NCBI GenBank assembly: GCA_025935735.1
Contig: JAICUS010000020.1
Location: 1 to 23,591, forward strand
Direction: 5' to 3'
From: Solirubrobacteraceae bacterium
Lineage (GTDB): Bacteria; Actinomycetota; Thermoleophilia; Solirubrobacterales; Solirubrobacteraceae
Length of the DNA stretch: 23,591 nt
A program made the translations under genes and the position numbers. The notes beneath the pieces are model-generated. The model ran no database searches, was not told where the DNA came from, and saw only the letters and a list, made by a program, of their open reading frames with translations. This document shows, in pieces, positions 1 to 7,324 of this stretch (position 1 is its first letter; each line of letters opens with the position of its first letter).

Positions 1-924
1 GAACCCGACCTGCAACGCGGCGCCCGCGCCGGCCGAGCCCGCCGCCGCGGCGCCGCCCGAGGCGGCCGCGGTCCCGCCGGAGGCCGCCGCGGTGGAGCCC
101 AGGTGGGCCAGCAGCGTCTTCTTGAGCAGCAGCAGCGGCCCGACCGGGTACACGGCGGCGAGCGCCTTGTTGGTCGCCCGCAGCTGCTTGCGGAAGTACT
201 GGCAGCGCTCGCAGGTGCGCAGGTGCCGGCGCACCGGGGCGCTCGTGCGGCGCAGGCCCTCGGCCACCTCGCCGAGCTCCAGCCGGACCTCCTCGCAGGA
301 GAGCTGGCGCGCCTCGGCCGCCTCGGCGAGCGAGACGCGGGCGCGCACGAGCAGCGACTTCACCGATGGCACGGTGGTCTCCATCGCCTCGGCGATCTGC
401 TCGTAGGACAGCGCGTCGATCTCGCGCAGCAGCAGCGCCGTGCGCTGGGTCTCCGGCAGGTCCTGCACGTCGGAGATCAGCAGCCGGAACTCCTCGCGCC
501 GGTGCACCTTGTCGGCGGTCGTCAGCCCGCCCTCGGACAGGTGCACGTCCATCGAGTCCATCCCGACCGCCTGCGTGCGCCGCAGATGATTCAGAGACCG
601 GTTGCGGGCGATCCGGTACAGCCACGGCCGCACGTTGATCTCGCGCTCGTCGGCCAGCATCGCGTTGAACGCGGCGGCGAACACCTCCTGGAGCACGTCC
701 TCGGCGTCCTCGCGCGAGGAGAGCATGTGCCGGCAGAACGCCAGCAGCCGCGACTGGTAGCGCGCCACCAGCGCCTCGAAGGCGTGGTGGTTGCCGCGCC
801 GCGTCAGCGCGATCAGCCGCTCGTCGGACTGCAGGCGCAGCAGCGGCGAGCGACCGTGGAGGCCGGCGACGCCGGCATGCGTGAGAGCGGAGGCTTCCAA
901 GAGGACAAGAGGGAGTGGACCCAT
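1..924 (-). CDS. ECF-type RNA polymerase sigma factor with fused zinc-finger (HC2-like) tail, 3'-truncated
   Basis: Directs RNA polymerase to a regulon. Read from ATG at 924 it gives 308 codons without a stop before the window edge, so the C-terminus is missing. Region 2 lies at about residues 45-115, with the block EDAEDVLQEVFAAAFNAM and the WLYRIARNRSLNHLRR segment. Region 4 is at about 160-205 (LPETQRTALLLREIDALSYE, then the recognition helix TTVPSVKSLLVRAR). After it comes C-x(n)-H-x3-C-x2-C (LSCEEV ... RRHLRTCERC), the pattern of an anti-sigma zinc finger, here fused in cis. Start choice: ATG 924 has no good ribosome site; TTG 900 is an alternative. The first 30 residues look weakly conserved. 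It is divergent from the tRNA-Leu gene. Family assignment is firm; the regulon is unknown. Confidence 0.88.
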   Translation of the reverse strand, partial: MGPLPLVLLEASALTHAGVAGLHGRSPLLRLQSDERLIALTRRGNHHAFEALVARYQSRLLAFCRHMLSSREDAEDVLQEVFAAAFNAMLADEREINVRPWLYRIARNRSLNHLRRTQAVGMDSMDVHLSEGGLTTADKVHRREEFRLLISDVQDLPETQRTALLLREIDALSYEQIAEAMETTVPSVKSLLVRARVSLAEAAEARQLSCEEVRLELGEVAEGLRRTSAPVRRHLRTCERCQYFRKQLRATNKALAAVYPVGPLLLLKKTLLAHLGSTAAASGGTAAASGGAAAAGSAGAGAALQVGF

Positions 925-996
925 CCGGAGAACCGGCGGCGGATGGGGAAGTTGCGGCGAATCCAGCGTAGCGAGAGGGTTCGTGCGGACGGTCAC

Positions 997-1002
997 TACG
1001 AT
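997..1002 (+). promoter_or_regulatory. -10 box (TACGAT) of tRNA-Leu
   Basis: TACGAT ends 8 nt before the first base of the tRNA, the expected distance for a transcript starting near its 5' end. No convincing -35 hexamer is visible. Confidence 0.4.
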
Positions 1003-1010
1003 CCGCTGCG

Positions 1011-1095
1011 GCCCGGGTGGCGGAACTGGTCAGACGCGATCGGCTTAAACCCGATTGTCCGCAAGGGCGTGTGGGTTCGACTCCCACCCCGGGCA
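1011..1095 (+). tRNA. tRNA-Leu (anticodon UAA)
   Basis: The acceptor arms GCCCGGG (1011-1017) and CCCGGGC (1088-1094) pair perfectly, with discriminator A at 1095. The anticodon arm is ATCGG-CTTAAAC-CCGAT, giving anticodon TAA. There is a long variable arm, as in class II tRNAs. The T arm is GTGGG-TTCGACT-CCCAC. The 3' CCA is not encoded. It reads UUA/UUG codons, which are rare in so GC-rich a genome; UUA is a developmental-control codon in some actinobacteria. Confidence 0.96.
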
Positions 1096-1102
1096 TCGGC
1101 TT

Positions 1103-1124
1103 CCGGGTCCGCACGCGGACCCGG
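1103..1124 (+). terminator. Hairpin terminator after tRNA-Leu
   Basis: Nine-base-pair perfect stem ccgggtccg/cggacccgg with loop cacg, 8 nt after the tRNA. There is no T tract, which is common in GC-rich actinobacteria. It also lies just beyond the stop of the convergent HxlR gene. Confidence 0.6.
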
Positions 1125-1143
1125 GCGATGTCCCCCTGCTGAC

Positions 1144-1761
1144 CTACGCGGCCGCGGCGGCCTTGCCCGCGCGGGCGCGGGTGAAGCCGTCGAGCACGGC
1201 GCCGGCCAGCCCGTCGCGGCCGGAGATCTTCAACGCGTCGATGGAGCCGTCCGGGCCGAGCGCCCGCACCCAGGCGGCGACGGTGCCGCGCACGGACGCC
1301 GCCGGCTGTGCGCCGCCGACCTCCGAGACCTCCACGCGCCCGGCCTTGAAGGTCACGAGATACTGGCGCTCGGGCGCTTCTTCCTCGGCCTCGACGATCA
1401 GCTCGACGGTGCCCTCGAGCCCCGGCGGCGGCTCGAGCACGCCGGGGGCGAGGCGGAAGATCGCGCCCACGTTGACGTCCTCGCCCGGCCGCGGCGCGCT
1501 CCACGTCCAGTCATAGCCCCAGCGGGCGAGCGCGCCCAGCACCGGGATGAGCTCGCGCGAGCGCTCGGTCAGCTCGTAGTCCACGCGCGGCGGCACCTCG
1601 CGGTAGCGCTGGCGGGTGAGCAGGCCGTCGGCCACCATGCGGTTCAGCCGCGAGCGCAGCTGCTCGGTGGAGATGCCGGGCAGGACGCGCTGGAGCTCGA
1701 CGAACCGGCGCGGTCCGGCGGCAAGATCGCGGATGATGAGGAGCGTCCACTTGTCGCCCAC
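1144..1761 (-). CDS. HxlR-family winged-helix regulator with SCP2-like C-terminal domain
   Basis: Probable ligand-sensing transcription factor. Residues 1-90 (from GTG 1761) form the HxlR winged helix: GDKWTLLIIRDL, the recognition region GISTEQLRSRLNRMVADGLL, and the wing VPPRVDYELTERSREL. Residues about 95-200 resemble a sterol-carrier-protein-2 fold (TFKAGRVEVSEV, then SIDALKISGRDGL). The GTG start cuts off part of helix 1: in-frame codons upstream read RHPYYQWSPDARALDLV, typical of the family, with strong GC3 back to about 1806. No ATG, GTG or TTG exists upstream in frame before a TAG. An ATC at 1833 sits 7 nt after AGGGGAG (1841-1847), so a rare AUC start or a sequence error is possible. 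Domain calls are good; the ligand is unknown. Confidence 0.82.
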   Translation of the reverse strand: MGDKWTLLIIRDLAAGPRRFVELQRVLPGISTEQLRSRLNRMVADGLLTRQRYREVPPRVDYELTERSRELIPVLGALARWGYDWTWSAPRPGEDVNVGAIFRLAPGVLEPPPGLEGTVELIVEAEEEAPERQYLVTFKAGRVEVSEVGGAQPAASVRGTVAAWVRALGPDGSIDALKISGRDGLAGAVLDGFTRARAGKAAAAA

Positions 1762-1868
1762 GAGGTCCAGGGCCCGGGCGTCCGGCGACCACTGGTAGTA
1801 GGGATGACGCTTGGGTGGCGGGACAGGTGGGATAGGAGGGCTCCCCTGGGATGACCTGGACGATGCGG

Positions 1869-1874
1869 AGAATA
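1869..1874 (-). promoter_or_regulatory. Candidate -10 box (TATTCT) of the HxlR gene
   Basis: On the minus strand TATTCT lies 22 nt before an AGGGGAG ribosome-site-like stretch and 35 nt before the possible ATC start at 1833. The 1762-2033 gap between the two divergent genes is visibly more AT-rich than its flanks, as expected for a promoter region. It also holds the small inverted repeat gccga-ctac-tcggc at 1916-1929, a possible operator. I see nothing else in this gap. Confidence 0.3.
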
Positions 1875-2033
1875 CCCGGTCCTGCGGCGAAAGGTTGCTG
1901 TTATCGACATTTGCGGCCGACTACTCGGCTGTGATCACGAGCGCAAGTTCCCGCCTCTTCGCGCGTTGTATGGCTGCGACGGGGGCAGTTGCTCTCGCGT
2001 CAGGGGAACGACACGAGACTGAGGATGTATCGC

Positions 2034-2690
2034 ATGGGTGAGGTCATCAGGCTGGATGACCGCCGAGTACGGCGCAAGCCGGATGCGACGGTTGCGGGGG
2101 ACGTGGCGAGCGGCGTACGCGCGGAGTTCTTCTTCGACCTCGCCTCGCCGTTCACGTACCTGGCGGCCGAGCGCGTCGACCGCGCGTTCGACGCGGTCAC
2201 CTGGACGCCGGCCTGCTCGCGCACGCTGCGCTGCCGGGCGCTGCCGCCGCTGGGGGGCGACGCGCAGGCGATCGTCGACCTGGCCTCCGAGCGCGCCGCG
2301 GCGCTGCGGCTGCCGCTCGAGTGGCCGGAGCGCTGGCCCGCGCCCGCCGAGGCGGCGATGCGCGTGGCCCACTTCGCCGGGCTCGAGGGCCGCGGCGGCG
2401 CGTTCGTGCTGGCGGCGACCCGGCTGGCGTTCGCCGGCGGGTTCGACCTCGACGACCTCGAGATCCTCACCGAGGCGGCGGCCGCGGCCGGCCTGCCGCT
2501 GGACGACGCGCTGCGCGCGGCCCGCGAGGCCCGGCGCGACGGCGCCATGGAGGCGGCCGCCAAGCGGCTGCTGGGCGCGGGGGCCGACCGGCTGCCCGCG
2601 CTGTGCATCGAGCGCGGCGTGTTCTGGGGCGAGGACCGCGTCGGCGACGCGGTGGCCACCGCGCGCCTGGCCGCGGCGGCCCGCGCTTAG
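2034..2690 (+). CDS. DsbA-family / 2-hydroxychromene-2-carboxylate isomerase-like protein
   Basis: Thioredoxin-fold protein of 218 residues. After a basic, variable N-terminus (1-28) comes the strand EFFFDLASPFTYLA (residues 31-44). This matches the FxFDxxSPYsYL signature of HCCA isomerases, in which the Ser (here S38) binds glutathione or an equivalent thiol. The helical insert is at about 90-180. The C-terminal segment is LPALCIERGVFWGEDRV, in which the usual cis-Pro V-P-T strand has become LPALCIE. There is no CxxC, so it is not a classical disulfide oxidoreductase. Start: ATG 2034 has GAGG about 9 nt upstream; an in-frame ATG at 2025 is too close to that site. It runs alone and ends at a shared hairpin with the convergent small ORF. 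Substrate unknown. Confidence 0.8.
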   Translation: MGEVIRLDDRRVRRKPDATVAGDVASGVRAEFFFDLASPFTYLAAERVDRAFDAVTWTPACSRTLRCRALPPLGGDAQAIVDLASERAAALRLPLEWPERWPAPAEAAMRVAHFAGLEGRGGAFVLAATRLAFAGGFDLDDLEILTEAAAAAGLPLDDALRAAREARRDGAMEAAAKRLLGAGADRLPALCIERGVFWGEDRVGDAVATARLAAAARA

Positions 2691-2695
2691 GGGTG

Positions 2696-2747
2696 CCCGA
2701 CCGGCGGTGCCGCCCGCCGAGCGGCAATGCGACACGCCGCCGTCGGG
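2696..2747. terminator. Nested hairpin, probable bidirectional terminator
   Basis: Outer arms cccgaccggcgg (2696-2707) and ccgccgtcggg (2737-2747) pair with one bulged base. An inner perfect stem tgccgc/gcggca (2708-2713, 2721-2726) sits in the loop. It lies between the stops of two convergent genes. Confidence 0.55.
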
Positions 2748-2767
2748 TGGGCCCCCAGGGGATCTCC

Positions 2768-2929
2768 CTAGGGCGAGACCAGCCCGGCCAGGATCTGCGA
2801 GTCGAGCGCCTCGCGCGGCTCGCCGGACTCGTCGCGCGGCGGGCTGAGGATCGGGTCGTCGCGGTCGGCCTCGGCCAGCAGCAGGTCGAGGTCCGCGTCG
2901 GCGATGGTGGTGGTCTTGGGCTCGGGCAC
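2768..2929 (-). CDS. Small acidic protein of unknown function (53 aa)
   Basis: GTG 2929 is preceded by an AGGAAAGG-type ribosome site. The frame has strong GC3 bias and encodes a start VPEPKTTTIADADLDLLLAE, a middle rich in D, P and R, and an end LDSQILAGLVSP. It is acidic (many D/E), soluble and has no Cys. It is probably helical in the first third and disordered in the centre. It sits between a convergent isomerase-like gene and the divergent TPP enzyme. I do not recognise the family. The coding call rests on ribosome site, codon bias and the clean fit between the hairpin and the divergent promoter region. Confidence 0.55.
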   Translation of the reverse strand: MPEPKTTTIADADLDLLLAEADRDDPILSPPRDESGEPREALDSQILAGLVSP

Positions 2930-3024
2930 GGCGTCCGTCCTTTCCTCGGCTCCACGGGCGACGCTAGACCCACGCGCGCGTGCGGTCAGCCCCGGCGGGC
3001 GGCGCGACCCCCCAGGCGGGGGGA

Positions 3025-3030
3025 TAGATT
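3025..3030 (+). promoter_or_regulatory. -10 box (TAGATT), TPP enzyme, probably leaderless
   Basis: TAGATT ends 9 nt before ATG 3040. This would place transcription start at or within a few bases of the start codon. Confidence 0.45.
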
Positions 3031-3039
3031 CCCGCGACC

Positions 3040-4680
3040 ATGAGCACCGAGGACCAGCCCGAGCGCCGCCACGGCGGGCGGCTGATCGCCCGCCGCCTGA
3101 AGGCGCACGGGGTCAGCCGGCTGTTCACGCTGTCCGGCGGCCACCTGTTCTCGATCTACGAGGGGTGCCGCGCCGAGGGCATCGAGATCGTCGACACCCG
3201 CCACGAGGCGACCGCGGCGTTCGCCGCCGAGGGCTGGGCGAAGGTCACCCGCGAGCCCGGCGTCGCCGCCCTGACGGCCGGCCCGGGCGTGACCAACGGG
3301 ATGAGCGCGATGGCGTCCGCGCTGCAGAACCACTCGCCGATGATCGTGCTCGGCGGCCGCGCGCCCGCGATGCGCTGGGGCCAGGGCTCGCTGCAGGAGA
3401 TCGACCACGTGCCGTTCGTGCGCCCGGTGGTCAAGCTGGCGGCGACCGCGGGGGCGACGCTGGAGATCCCCGGGCTGGTGGACGAGGCGTTCGCCGTGGC
3501 CCGCCGGCCGCACACCGGCCCGGTGTTCCTCGACTTCCCGCTCGACATCGTGTTCATGGAGGCGGACGCGGTCGAGGTCGGCGAGGTGCCGGCGCCGCGC
3601 GCGCCGCAGGCCGACGGCGAGGACCTCGAGCGGGCGATCGCGCTGCTCGACGACGCCGAGCGCCCGGTGATCATGGCCGGCACGAACCTCTACTGGGGGC
3701 GCGGCGAGGACGCGCTGCGCGAGCTGGCCGAGGCGCGCGGGATCCCGGTGTTCCTCAACGGGCTCGCCCGCGGCTGCCTGCCGGCCGACCACGAGCTGTT
3801 CTTCGCCCGCGCGCGCTCGACCGCGCTCAAGGGCGCCGACGTGGCGCTGGTGGTCGGGGTGCCGATGGACTTCCGGCTGGGGTTCGGCGGCGCGTTCGGG
3901 GAGGAGACGGAGATCGTGGCGATCGACTCCGCCGAGCCGGAGCGCGAGCACCCGCGGGCGGTGGCGGCCGAGCTCTACGGCGACCTGACGGCGACGCTGC
4001 GGGCGCTGGCGGAGGGCGGCGGCGCTGCGGGCACCTCCGGCTGGGTGTCCCAGCTGCGCGGCGTCGAGACCGAGAAGCGGGAGGCCGAGCGCGAGCAGCT
4101 CGCCGACCCGCGCGCGCCGCTGCACCCGATGCGCGTCTACGGCGAGCTCGCGCAGGTGCTCGACCGCGACGCGATCGTGATCGGCGACGGCGGCGACTTC
4201 GTCTCGTTCGCGGGGCGCGTGGTCGACTCCTACCGCCCGGGCTGCTGGCTGGACCCCGGCCCGTACGGCTGCCTCGGCTCGGGCCCGGGCTACGCGCTGG
4301 CGGCCAAGCTGGCGCACCCGGACCGCCAGGTCGTGCTGCTGCTGGGCGACGGCGCGTTCGGCTTCTCCGGGCTGGAGTACGACACGCTCGCCCGCCACGG
4401 TGTGGCGGTCGTGGGCGTGATGGGCAACAACGGCATCTGGGCGCTGGAGAAGCACCCGATGGAGTTCCTCTACCAGGGCTGGTCGGTGGCGGCCGACCTG
4501 CGGCCGGAGACGCCCTACGAGCAGGTGGTCGAGGCGCTCGGCGGCCACGGCGAGCTGGTGCGCGCGCCGGACGAGCTGCGGCCGGCGCTGGAGCGCGCGT
4601 TCGCGTCCGGCAAGCCGTCGCTGGTGAACGTGCTCACCGATCCGTCCGTCGCGTACCCGCGCAGCGCCAACCTGGCCTGA
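3040..4680 (+). CDS. Thiamine-diphosphate-dependent enzyme, acetolactate-synthase-like (IlvG type)
   Basis: A 546-residue member of the TPP enzyme superfamily with all three domains. The N-terminal Pyr domain (about 12-175) carries the catalytic glutamate E56 in [17 protein letters not shown] and the [11 protein letters not shown] loop. The central domain is about 195-330. The C-terminal PP domain (about 370-530) has the TPP/Mg motif G436-D437-G438, then 26 residues to N463-N464. The opening [16 protein letters not shown] resembles mycobacterial IlvG-like proteins and 2-hydroxyacyl-CoA lyase relatives more than biosynthetic IlvB. No small regulatory subunit (IlvN/H) gene is adjacent, so a role outside branched-chain amino acid synthesis is as likely. 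It may carboligate or decarboxylate 2-oxo acids; the substrate is not readable. Monocistronic between a TAnnnT promoter and a strong hairpin. Confidence 0.88.
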   Translation: MSTEDQPERRHGGRLIARRLKAHGVSRLFTLSGGHLFSIYEGCRAEGIEIVDTRHEATAAFAAEGWAKVTREPGVAALTAGPGVTNGMSAMASALQNHSPMIVLGGRAPAMRWGQGSLQEIDHVPFVRPVVKLAATAGATLEIPGLVDEAFAVARRPHTGPVFLDFPLDIVFMEADAVEVGEVPAPRAPQADGEDLERAIALLDDAERPVIMAGTNLYWGRGEDALRELAEARGIPVFLNGLARGCLPADHELFFARARSTALKGADVALVVGVPMDFRLGFGGAFGEETEIVAIDSAEPEREHPRAVAAELYGDLTATLRALAEGGGAAGTSGWVSQLRGVETEKREAEREQLADPRAPLHPMRVYGELAQVLDRDAIVIGDGGDFVSFAGRVVDSYRPGCWLDPGPYGCLGSGPGYALAAKLAHPDRQVVLLLGDGAFGFSGLEYDTLARHGVAVVGVMGNNGIWALEKHPMEFLYQGWSVAADLRPETPYEQVVEALGGHGELVRAPDELRPALERAFASGKPSLVNVLTDPSVAYPRSANLA

Positions 4681-4720
4681 TGGCCTGACCCCGCCCCCGT
4701 CCCCCTCAGAGGGCTTAAGA

Positions 4721-4751
4721 GAAGCCGCCCGCGGCGGGGGCGGGCGGCTTC
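4721..4751 (+). terminator. Strong hairpin terminator of the TPP enzyme
   Basis: Perfect 12-bp stem, gaagccgcccgc (4721-4732) with gcgggcggcttc (4740-4751), loop ggcgggg. It lies 40 nt after the stop and has no T tract. Confidence 0.75.
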
Positions 4752-4948
4752 GAGTTGGCCCCGTCAGGACGGGCAGGGGTACGTGCCTTGATGGGGCCTA
4801 TTGGATGGTCCAGGCGGCGGGAGGCGCCGATGATGCGGCATCGCCCGGACCTATGTGCCGGTGGACGGCGGCGGGAGGCACGACCGCCCTTCCGACAGGC
4901 CGGATTCAACACCTGAAGGGATCGCCGCAGCAATCGAACAGATGTCCA
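4752..4948. other. Non-coding gap between convergent genes
   Basis: No ORF with coding bias is visible. It holds a 13-bp direct repeat, ggcggcgggaggc at 4813-4825 and 4867-4879. It also holds an inverted repeat atgtcc-atcatc-ggacat (4942-4959) that overlaps the ppx stop codon and may be its weak terminator. Base composition is less GC-biased than in the flanking genes. I recognise no RNA family. Confidence 0.4.
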
Positions 4949-5902
4949 TCATCGGACATTCTCAGCTTCGAGGGCCACGCCCCAGAGGATGTCGTGCTCC
5001 GATGCCTCGACCCGATCGAGGCCGAAGAAGTCCAGCACTTCCAGGAGAATCGCGATCCCGGCGACGATGACCGGCGCCCGGTCGGGGTCCAATCCGCGGA
5101 TCTCCCGCCGGCGCGCCAAGGGCACCGAGGCGGTGCGCTCGAGCAGCCCGCGCAGGGCGTCCGCGGTCAGCACGTGCCCCTCCACCCGCGCGGCGTCATA
5201 GCGCTCGAGCTCCAGATCCATCGCCGCGCACTGCGTCGCCGTCCCCGCCACGGCCACCGCCGTCCCCAACCTAAAGGGGACTGTCCCCTTTAGGTCGGGT
5301 GCGGCGCCGGATCCCGCTCTGCCGGCGGCTTTCCACGCTTCGGGGACTGTCCCCTTAAGGTTCTCGCGGACGTCGGTGGCGAGGGCTTGGAGCTGGTCGG
5401 CGGGGGGCGGGTCGTCGTGGAGATGGCGCTCGCTGTGGCGGACGACGCCGTTCTGGGTGGAGACGTGCTCGTGCGGGCCCTTGACGAGCTCGGTCGAGCC
5501 GCCGCCGACGTCGATGACCAGCAGGTCGGGGTCGCCGCGGCCCGCGCTGGCGCCGAGGAAGGTCAGCCGGGCCTCCTCGTCGCCGGTCAGCGTGCGGGCG
5601 TCGAGGCCGTAGTCCTCGACGCGCCGGGTGAACTTGGCGCCGTTGCCGGCGTCGCGCACGGCCGAGGTGAGCACGGCACGCCGGCGCTCGCACGTATGCC
5701 GCGAAATGGCCTCCGCGTAATCGCCGAGCACGTCGAGCACGCGCGCCTGCGCTGCGTCGGACAGGCGGCCCGAGCGGTCGACGCCCTCGCCCAGCCGCGT
5801 GACGACCGAGCGGCGGTCGAGCTCGGTCACCGCGCCGTCGCGGACGTCGGCGATCAGCAGCCGGGTCGAGTTGGTCCCGACGTCGACGACCGCGACCCTC
5901 AC
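4949..5902 (-). CDS. ppx: Ppx/GppA-family exopolyphosphatase with an in-frame repeat insertion
   Basis: Hydrolyses polyphosphate or (p)ppGpp-type phosphates in the cytoplasm; 317 residues, the short single-module form. The two ATPase-fold phosphate loops are present: [16 protein letters not shown] (5-20) and [16 protein letters not shown] (127-142). GVAGT-like AVAGTATQ (217-224) begins the second subdomain. The start GTG 5902 overlaps the stop of the upstream dehydrogenase as GTGA, so the two are translationally coupled. Oddity: residues 182-209 contain the hexapeptide LKGTVP twice, 22 residues apart. They are encoded by palindromic DNA repeats at 5269-5360 in a region where related proteins have only a short loop. 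The frame stays open, so the enzyme may be intact. A much longer upstream reading of this frame is a shadow of the dehydrogenase gene. Confidence 0.88.
   Translation of the reverse strand: MRVAVVDVGTNSTRLLIADVRDGAVTELDRRSVVTRLGEGVDRSGRLSDAAQARVLDVLGDYAEAISRHTCERRRAVLTSAVRDAGNGAKFTRRVEDYGLDARTLTGDEEARLTFLGASAGRGDPDLLVIDVGGGSTELVKGPHEHVSTQNGVVRHSERHLHDDPPPADQLQALATDVRENLKGTVPEAWKAAGRAGSGAAPDLKGTVPFRLGTAVAVAGTATQCAAMDLELERYDAARVEGHVLTADALRGLLERTASVPLARRREIRGLDPDRAPVIVAGIAILLEVLDFFGLDRVEASEHDILWGVALEAENVR
5269..5360. repeat. Pair of REP-like palindromes inside ppx
   Basis: Copy 1 is a perfect palindrome with 12-nt arms, acctaaagggga (5269-5280) and tcccctttaggt (5284-5295), around ctg. Copy 2 has the same core gggga-ctg-tcccc (5342-5354) and the same right flank (ccccttaagg to 5360), but a changed left flank. 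The cores are 66 nt apart, a multiple of three, so both are read in the same frame as LKGTVP. This two-palindrome layout resembles REP/BIME elements moved by RAYT (Y1) transposases. No such transposase is in the window. Confidence 0.7.
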
Positions 5903-6822
5903 GCCGCGGGGTGGGGCATCGGCCGGCCGGCCAGCGCGGCGAGCAGGTTGTCGGCCGCCATGTCGGCCATGCGCGAGCGCGTGCGCACGGTGGCCGAGCC
6001 GATGTGGGGCACGACGAGCAGGTTCGGCGCGTCCAGCAGCGGGTCGTCGGCGGGCAGCGGCTCGGGATCCGTCACGTCGAGCGCGGCGCCGGCGATCGTG
6101 AGGTCGTGCAGCGCCGCCCGCAGCGCGGCCTGGTCGACCACGCCGCCGCGCGCGGTGTTGACCAGGAACGCGGTCGGCTTCATCCGCGCGAGGGCGCGCG
6201 CGTCGATCAGGTGGCGGGTGGCCGGGGTGAGCGGCACGTGCAGCGAGACGAAGTCGGCGCGCGCGAGCAGCTCGTCCAGCGGCAGGCCGGACGAGCGCGA
6301 GCTGTCCAGCACCTCCATCCCGAAGCCCTCGGCCCGGCGGGCGACCGCGTCGCCGATCCGCCCACGGCCGACGATCCCGAGCGTCGCCCCGGACACGTCG
6401 GCGCCCAGCCCATGCGCCGGCTGCCACGGCGCCCACCGGCCCTCGCGTACCTCGCGCTCGCCCTCCGGCAGCCGCCGGGCGAGCGCCAGCAGCAGCGCGA
6501 AGGCCAGGTCCGCCGTCGCGTCGGTGAGCACGCCGGGCGTGGAGCCGACCGGGATGCCGCGCGCAGCTGCCGCCTCGAGGTCGATGTTGTCGGTGCCGAC
6601 CGCGAGGTTGGCGATCGCCTTCAGCCGCGGCGCGGCGTCGAGCAGCGCCTCGTCGACGCGCTCGGTGAGCATGGTCAGCAGCGCGTCGGCGTCGCGGGCC
6701 GCCTCGCGCAGGGCGTCCGCCGGCGGCGGGGTCGGCTCCGGCCAGACGTCCACCTCGTGCTCGGCCTCGAGGCGGTCGAGCGCGGGGAACGGCAGCGCGC
6801 GGGTGACGAAGATCCGGGCCAC
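5899..6822 (-). CDS. D-2-hydroxyacid dehydrogenase (glyoxylate/hydroxypyruvate reductase type)
   Basis: NAD(P)-dependent reduction of a 2-oxo acid such as glyoxylate or hydroxypyruvate; 307 residues, normal for the family. The Rossmann motif is G152-R-G-R-I-G157 within [20 protein letters not shown]. The catalytic triad is complete: R225 in NTARGG, E254 in TDPEPLP and H273 in [17 protein letters not shown] (72-81) is the substrate-domain signature. The second Rossmann strand ends LDSSRSS without the acidic residue that favours NAD, so NADPH preference is plausible. Start GTG 6822 has CATGAT 8 nt upstream, a near match to the -10 pattern of this window, and no ribosome site. It is first in a two-gene unit with ppx. 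Exact substrate not decidable from sequence. Confidence 0.9.
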   Translation of the reverse strand: MARIFVTRALPFPALDRLEAEHEVDVWPEPTPPPADALREAARDADALLTMLTERVDEALLDAAPRLKAIANLAVGTDNIDLEAAAARGIPVGSTPGVLTDATADLAFALLLALARRLPEGEREVREGRWAPWQPAHGLGADVSGATLGIVGRGRIGDAVARRAEGFGMEVLDSSRSSGLPLDELLARADFVSLHVPLTPATRHLIDARALARMKPTAFLVNTARGGVVDQAALRAALHDLTIAGAALDVTDPEPLPADDPLLDAPNLLVVPHIGSATVRTRSRMADMAADNLLAALAGRPMPHPAA

Positions 6823-6881
6823 GCCCCGGGATCATGGCGGCTCGACCCCGAGCATTGCCCCACGGGCGGCCATCGCGCGGT

Positions 6882-6887
6882 TAGCCT
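6882..6887 (+). promoter_or_regulatory. -10 box (TAGCCT), probably leaderless
   Basis: TAGCCT ends 8 nt before ATG 6896, with no ribosome site between. Confidence 0.4.
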
Positions 6888-6895
6888 TGCGCCCC

Positions 6896-7324
6896 ATGAC
6901 CCCGCGCTCGCTCCTCCGCCCCGCCGCCGCCCTGCTCGCGGCCGGCGCGCTCGCCGCCTCGCTGACCGGCGTCGCGCTCGCCTCCAATGGCATCACGCCG
7001 CTGTCGCCCAAGAGCGGCCAGACGGTGCCGTCGGGCAAGGCGCCGACCTTCAAGATGCGGGTGAGCGGCAAGGGGTCGGTGTGGGTGCTCGTCTGCAAGT
7101 CGGCCAAGCGCCACAAGGACGGGACGATCTGCGACAAGGAGAGCATCGGCCGCGCGCACAAGCACGGCGGCGTGTTCACCTACAAGCCGAAGTTCTTCAA
7201 CTTCCCCGGGTTCTGGATGGTCACCCCGGGCACCTACTACTGGCAGGCCTACCGGATCGACTGCACGACGAACCTGAACGATTGCAAGAAGGAGAGCAAG
7301 GTCACCCGCTTCAAGGTGGGGTGA
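6896..7324 (+). CDS. Secreted protein of unknown function
   Basis: 142 residues. A signal peptide is clear: MTPRS, a hydrophobic core to residue 24, and an A-L-A cleavage site after residue 28. The mature part starts SNGITPLSPKSGQTVPSGKA and looks like an Ig-like/fibronectin-type beta domain (alternating strands, PGTYYWQAYRIDC). Such domains often begin with a phrase like 'SPxxGxxV'. Four cysteines (VCKSAK...TIC and DCTTNLNDC) could form two disulfides outside the cell. It is very Lys-rich (pI basic), unlike its neighbours. The stop overlaps the GTG of the DUF72 gene as GTGA, so they are coupled, although one product is secreted and the other cytoplasmic. I recognise no named family. Confidence 0.8.
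   Translation: MTPRSLLRPAAALLAAGALAASLTGVALASNGITPLSPKSGQTVPSGKAPTFKMRVSGKGSVWVLVCKSAKRHKDGTICDKESIGRAHKHGGVFTYKPKFFNFPGFWMVTPGTYYWQAYRIDCTTNLNDCKKESKVTRFKVG

Noticed and set aside
103..1854. Long open frame on the plus strand through the sigma factor, tRNA-Leu and HxlR genes
   Set aside because: It is antisense to well-recognised genes and crosses a tRNA; long open shadows are normal at this GC content.
2986..4548. Long minus-strand open frame opposite the TPP enzyme
   Set aside because: No recognisable domain; composition is that of a reverse shadow of the real gene.
3040..4680. Biosynthetic acetolactate synthase large subunit (IlvB)
   Set aside because: No small-subunit gene is adjacent and the N-terminal residues fit the IlvG-like branch better.
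4715..4933. Minus-strand 72-codon frame
   Set aside because: It overlaps the strong terminator hairpin and shows no coding bias.
5269..5295. Palindrome as a transcription terminator
   Set aside because: It lies in the middle of the ppx frame, has a second copy 66 nt away and no T tract; a repeat element explains it better.
5903..6835. Long N-terminal extension of the Ppx frame
   Set aside because: This part is the dehydrogenase gene read in another frame. The Ppx fold starts at the GTG that overlaps the dehydrogenase stop.
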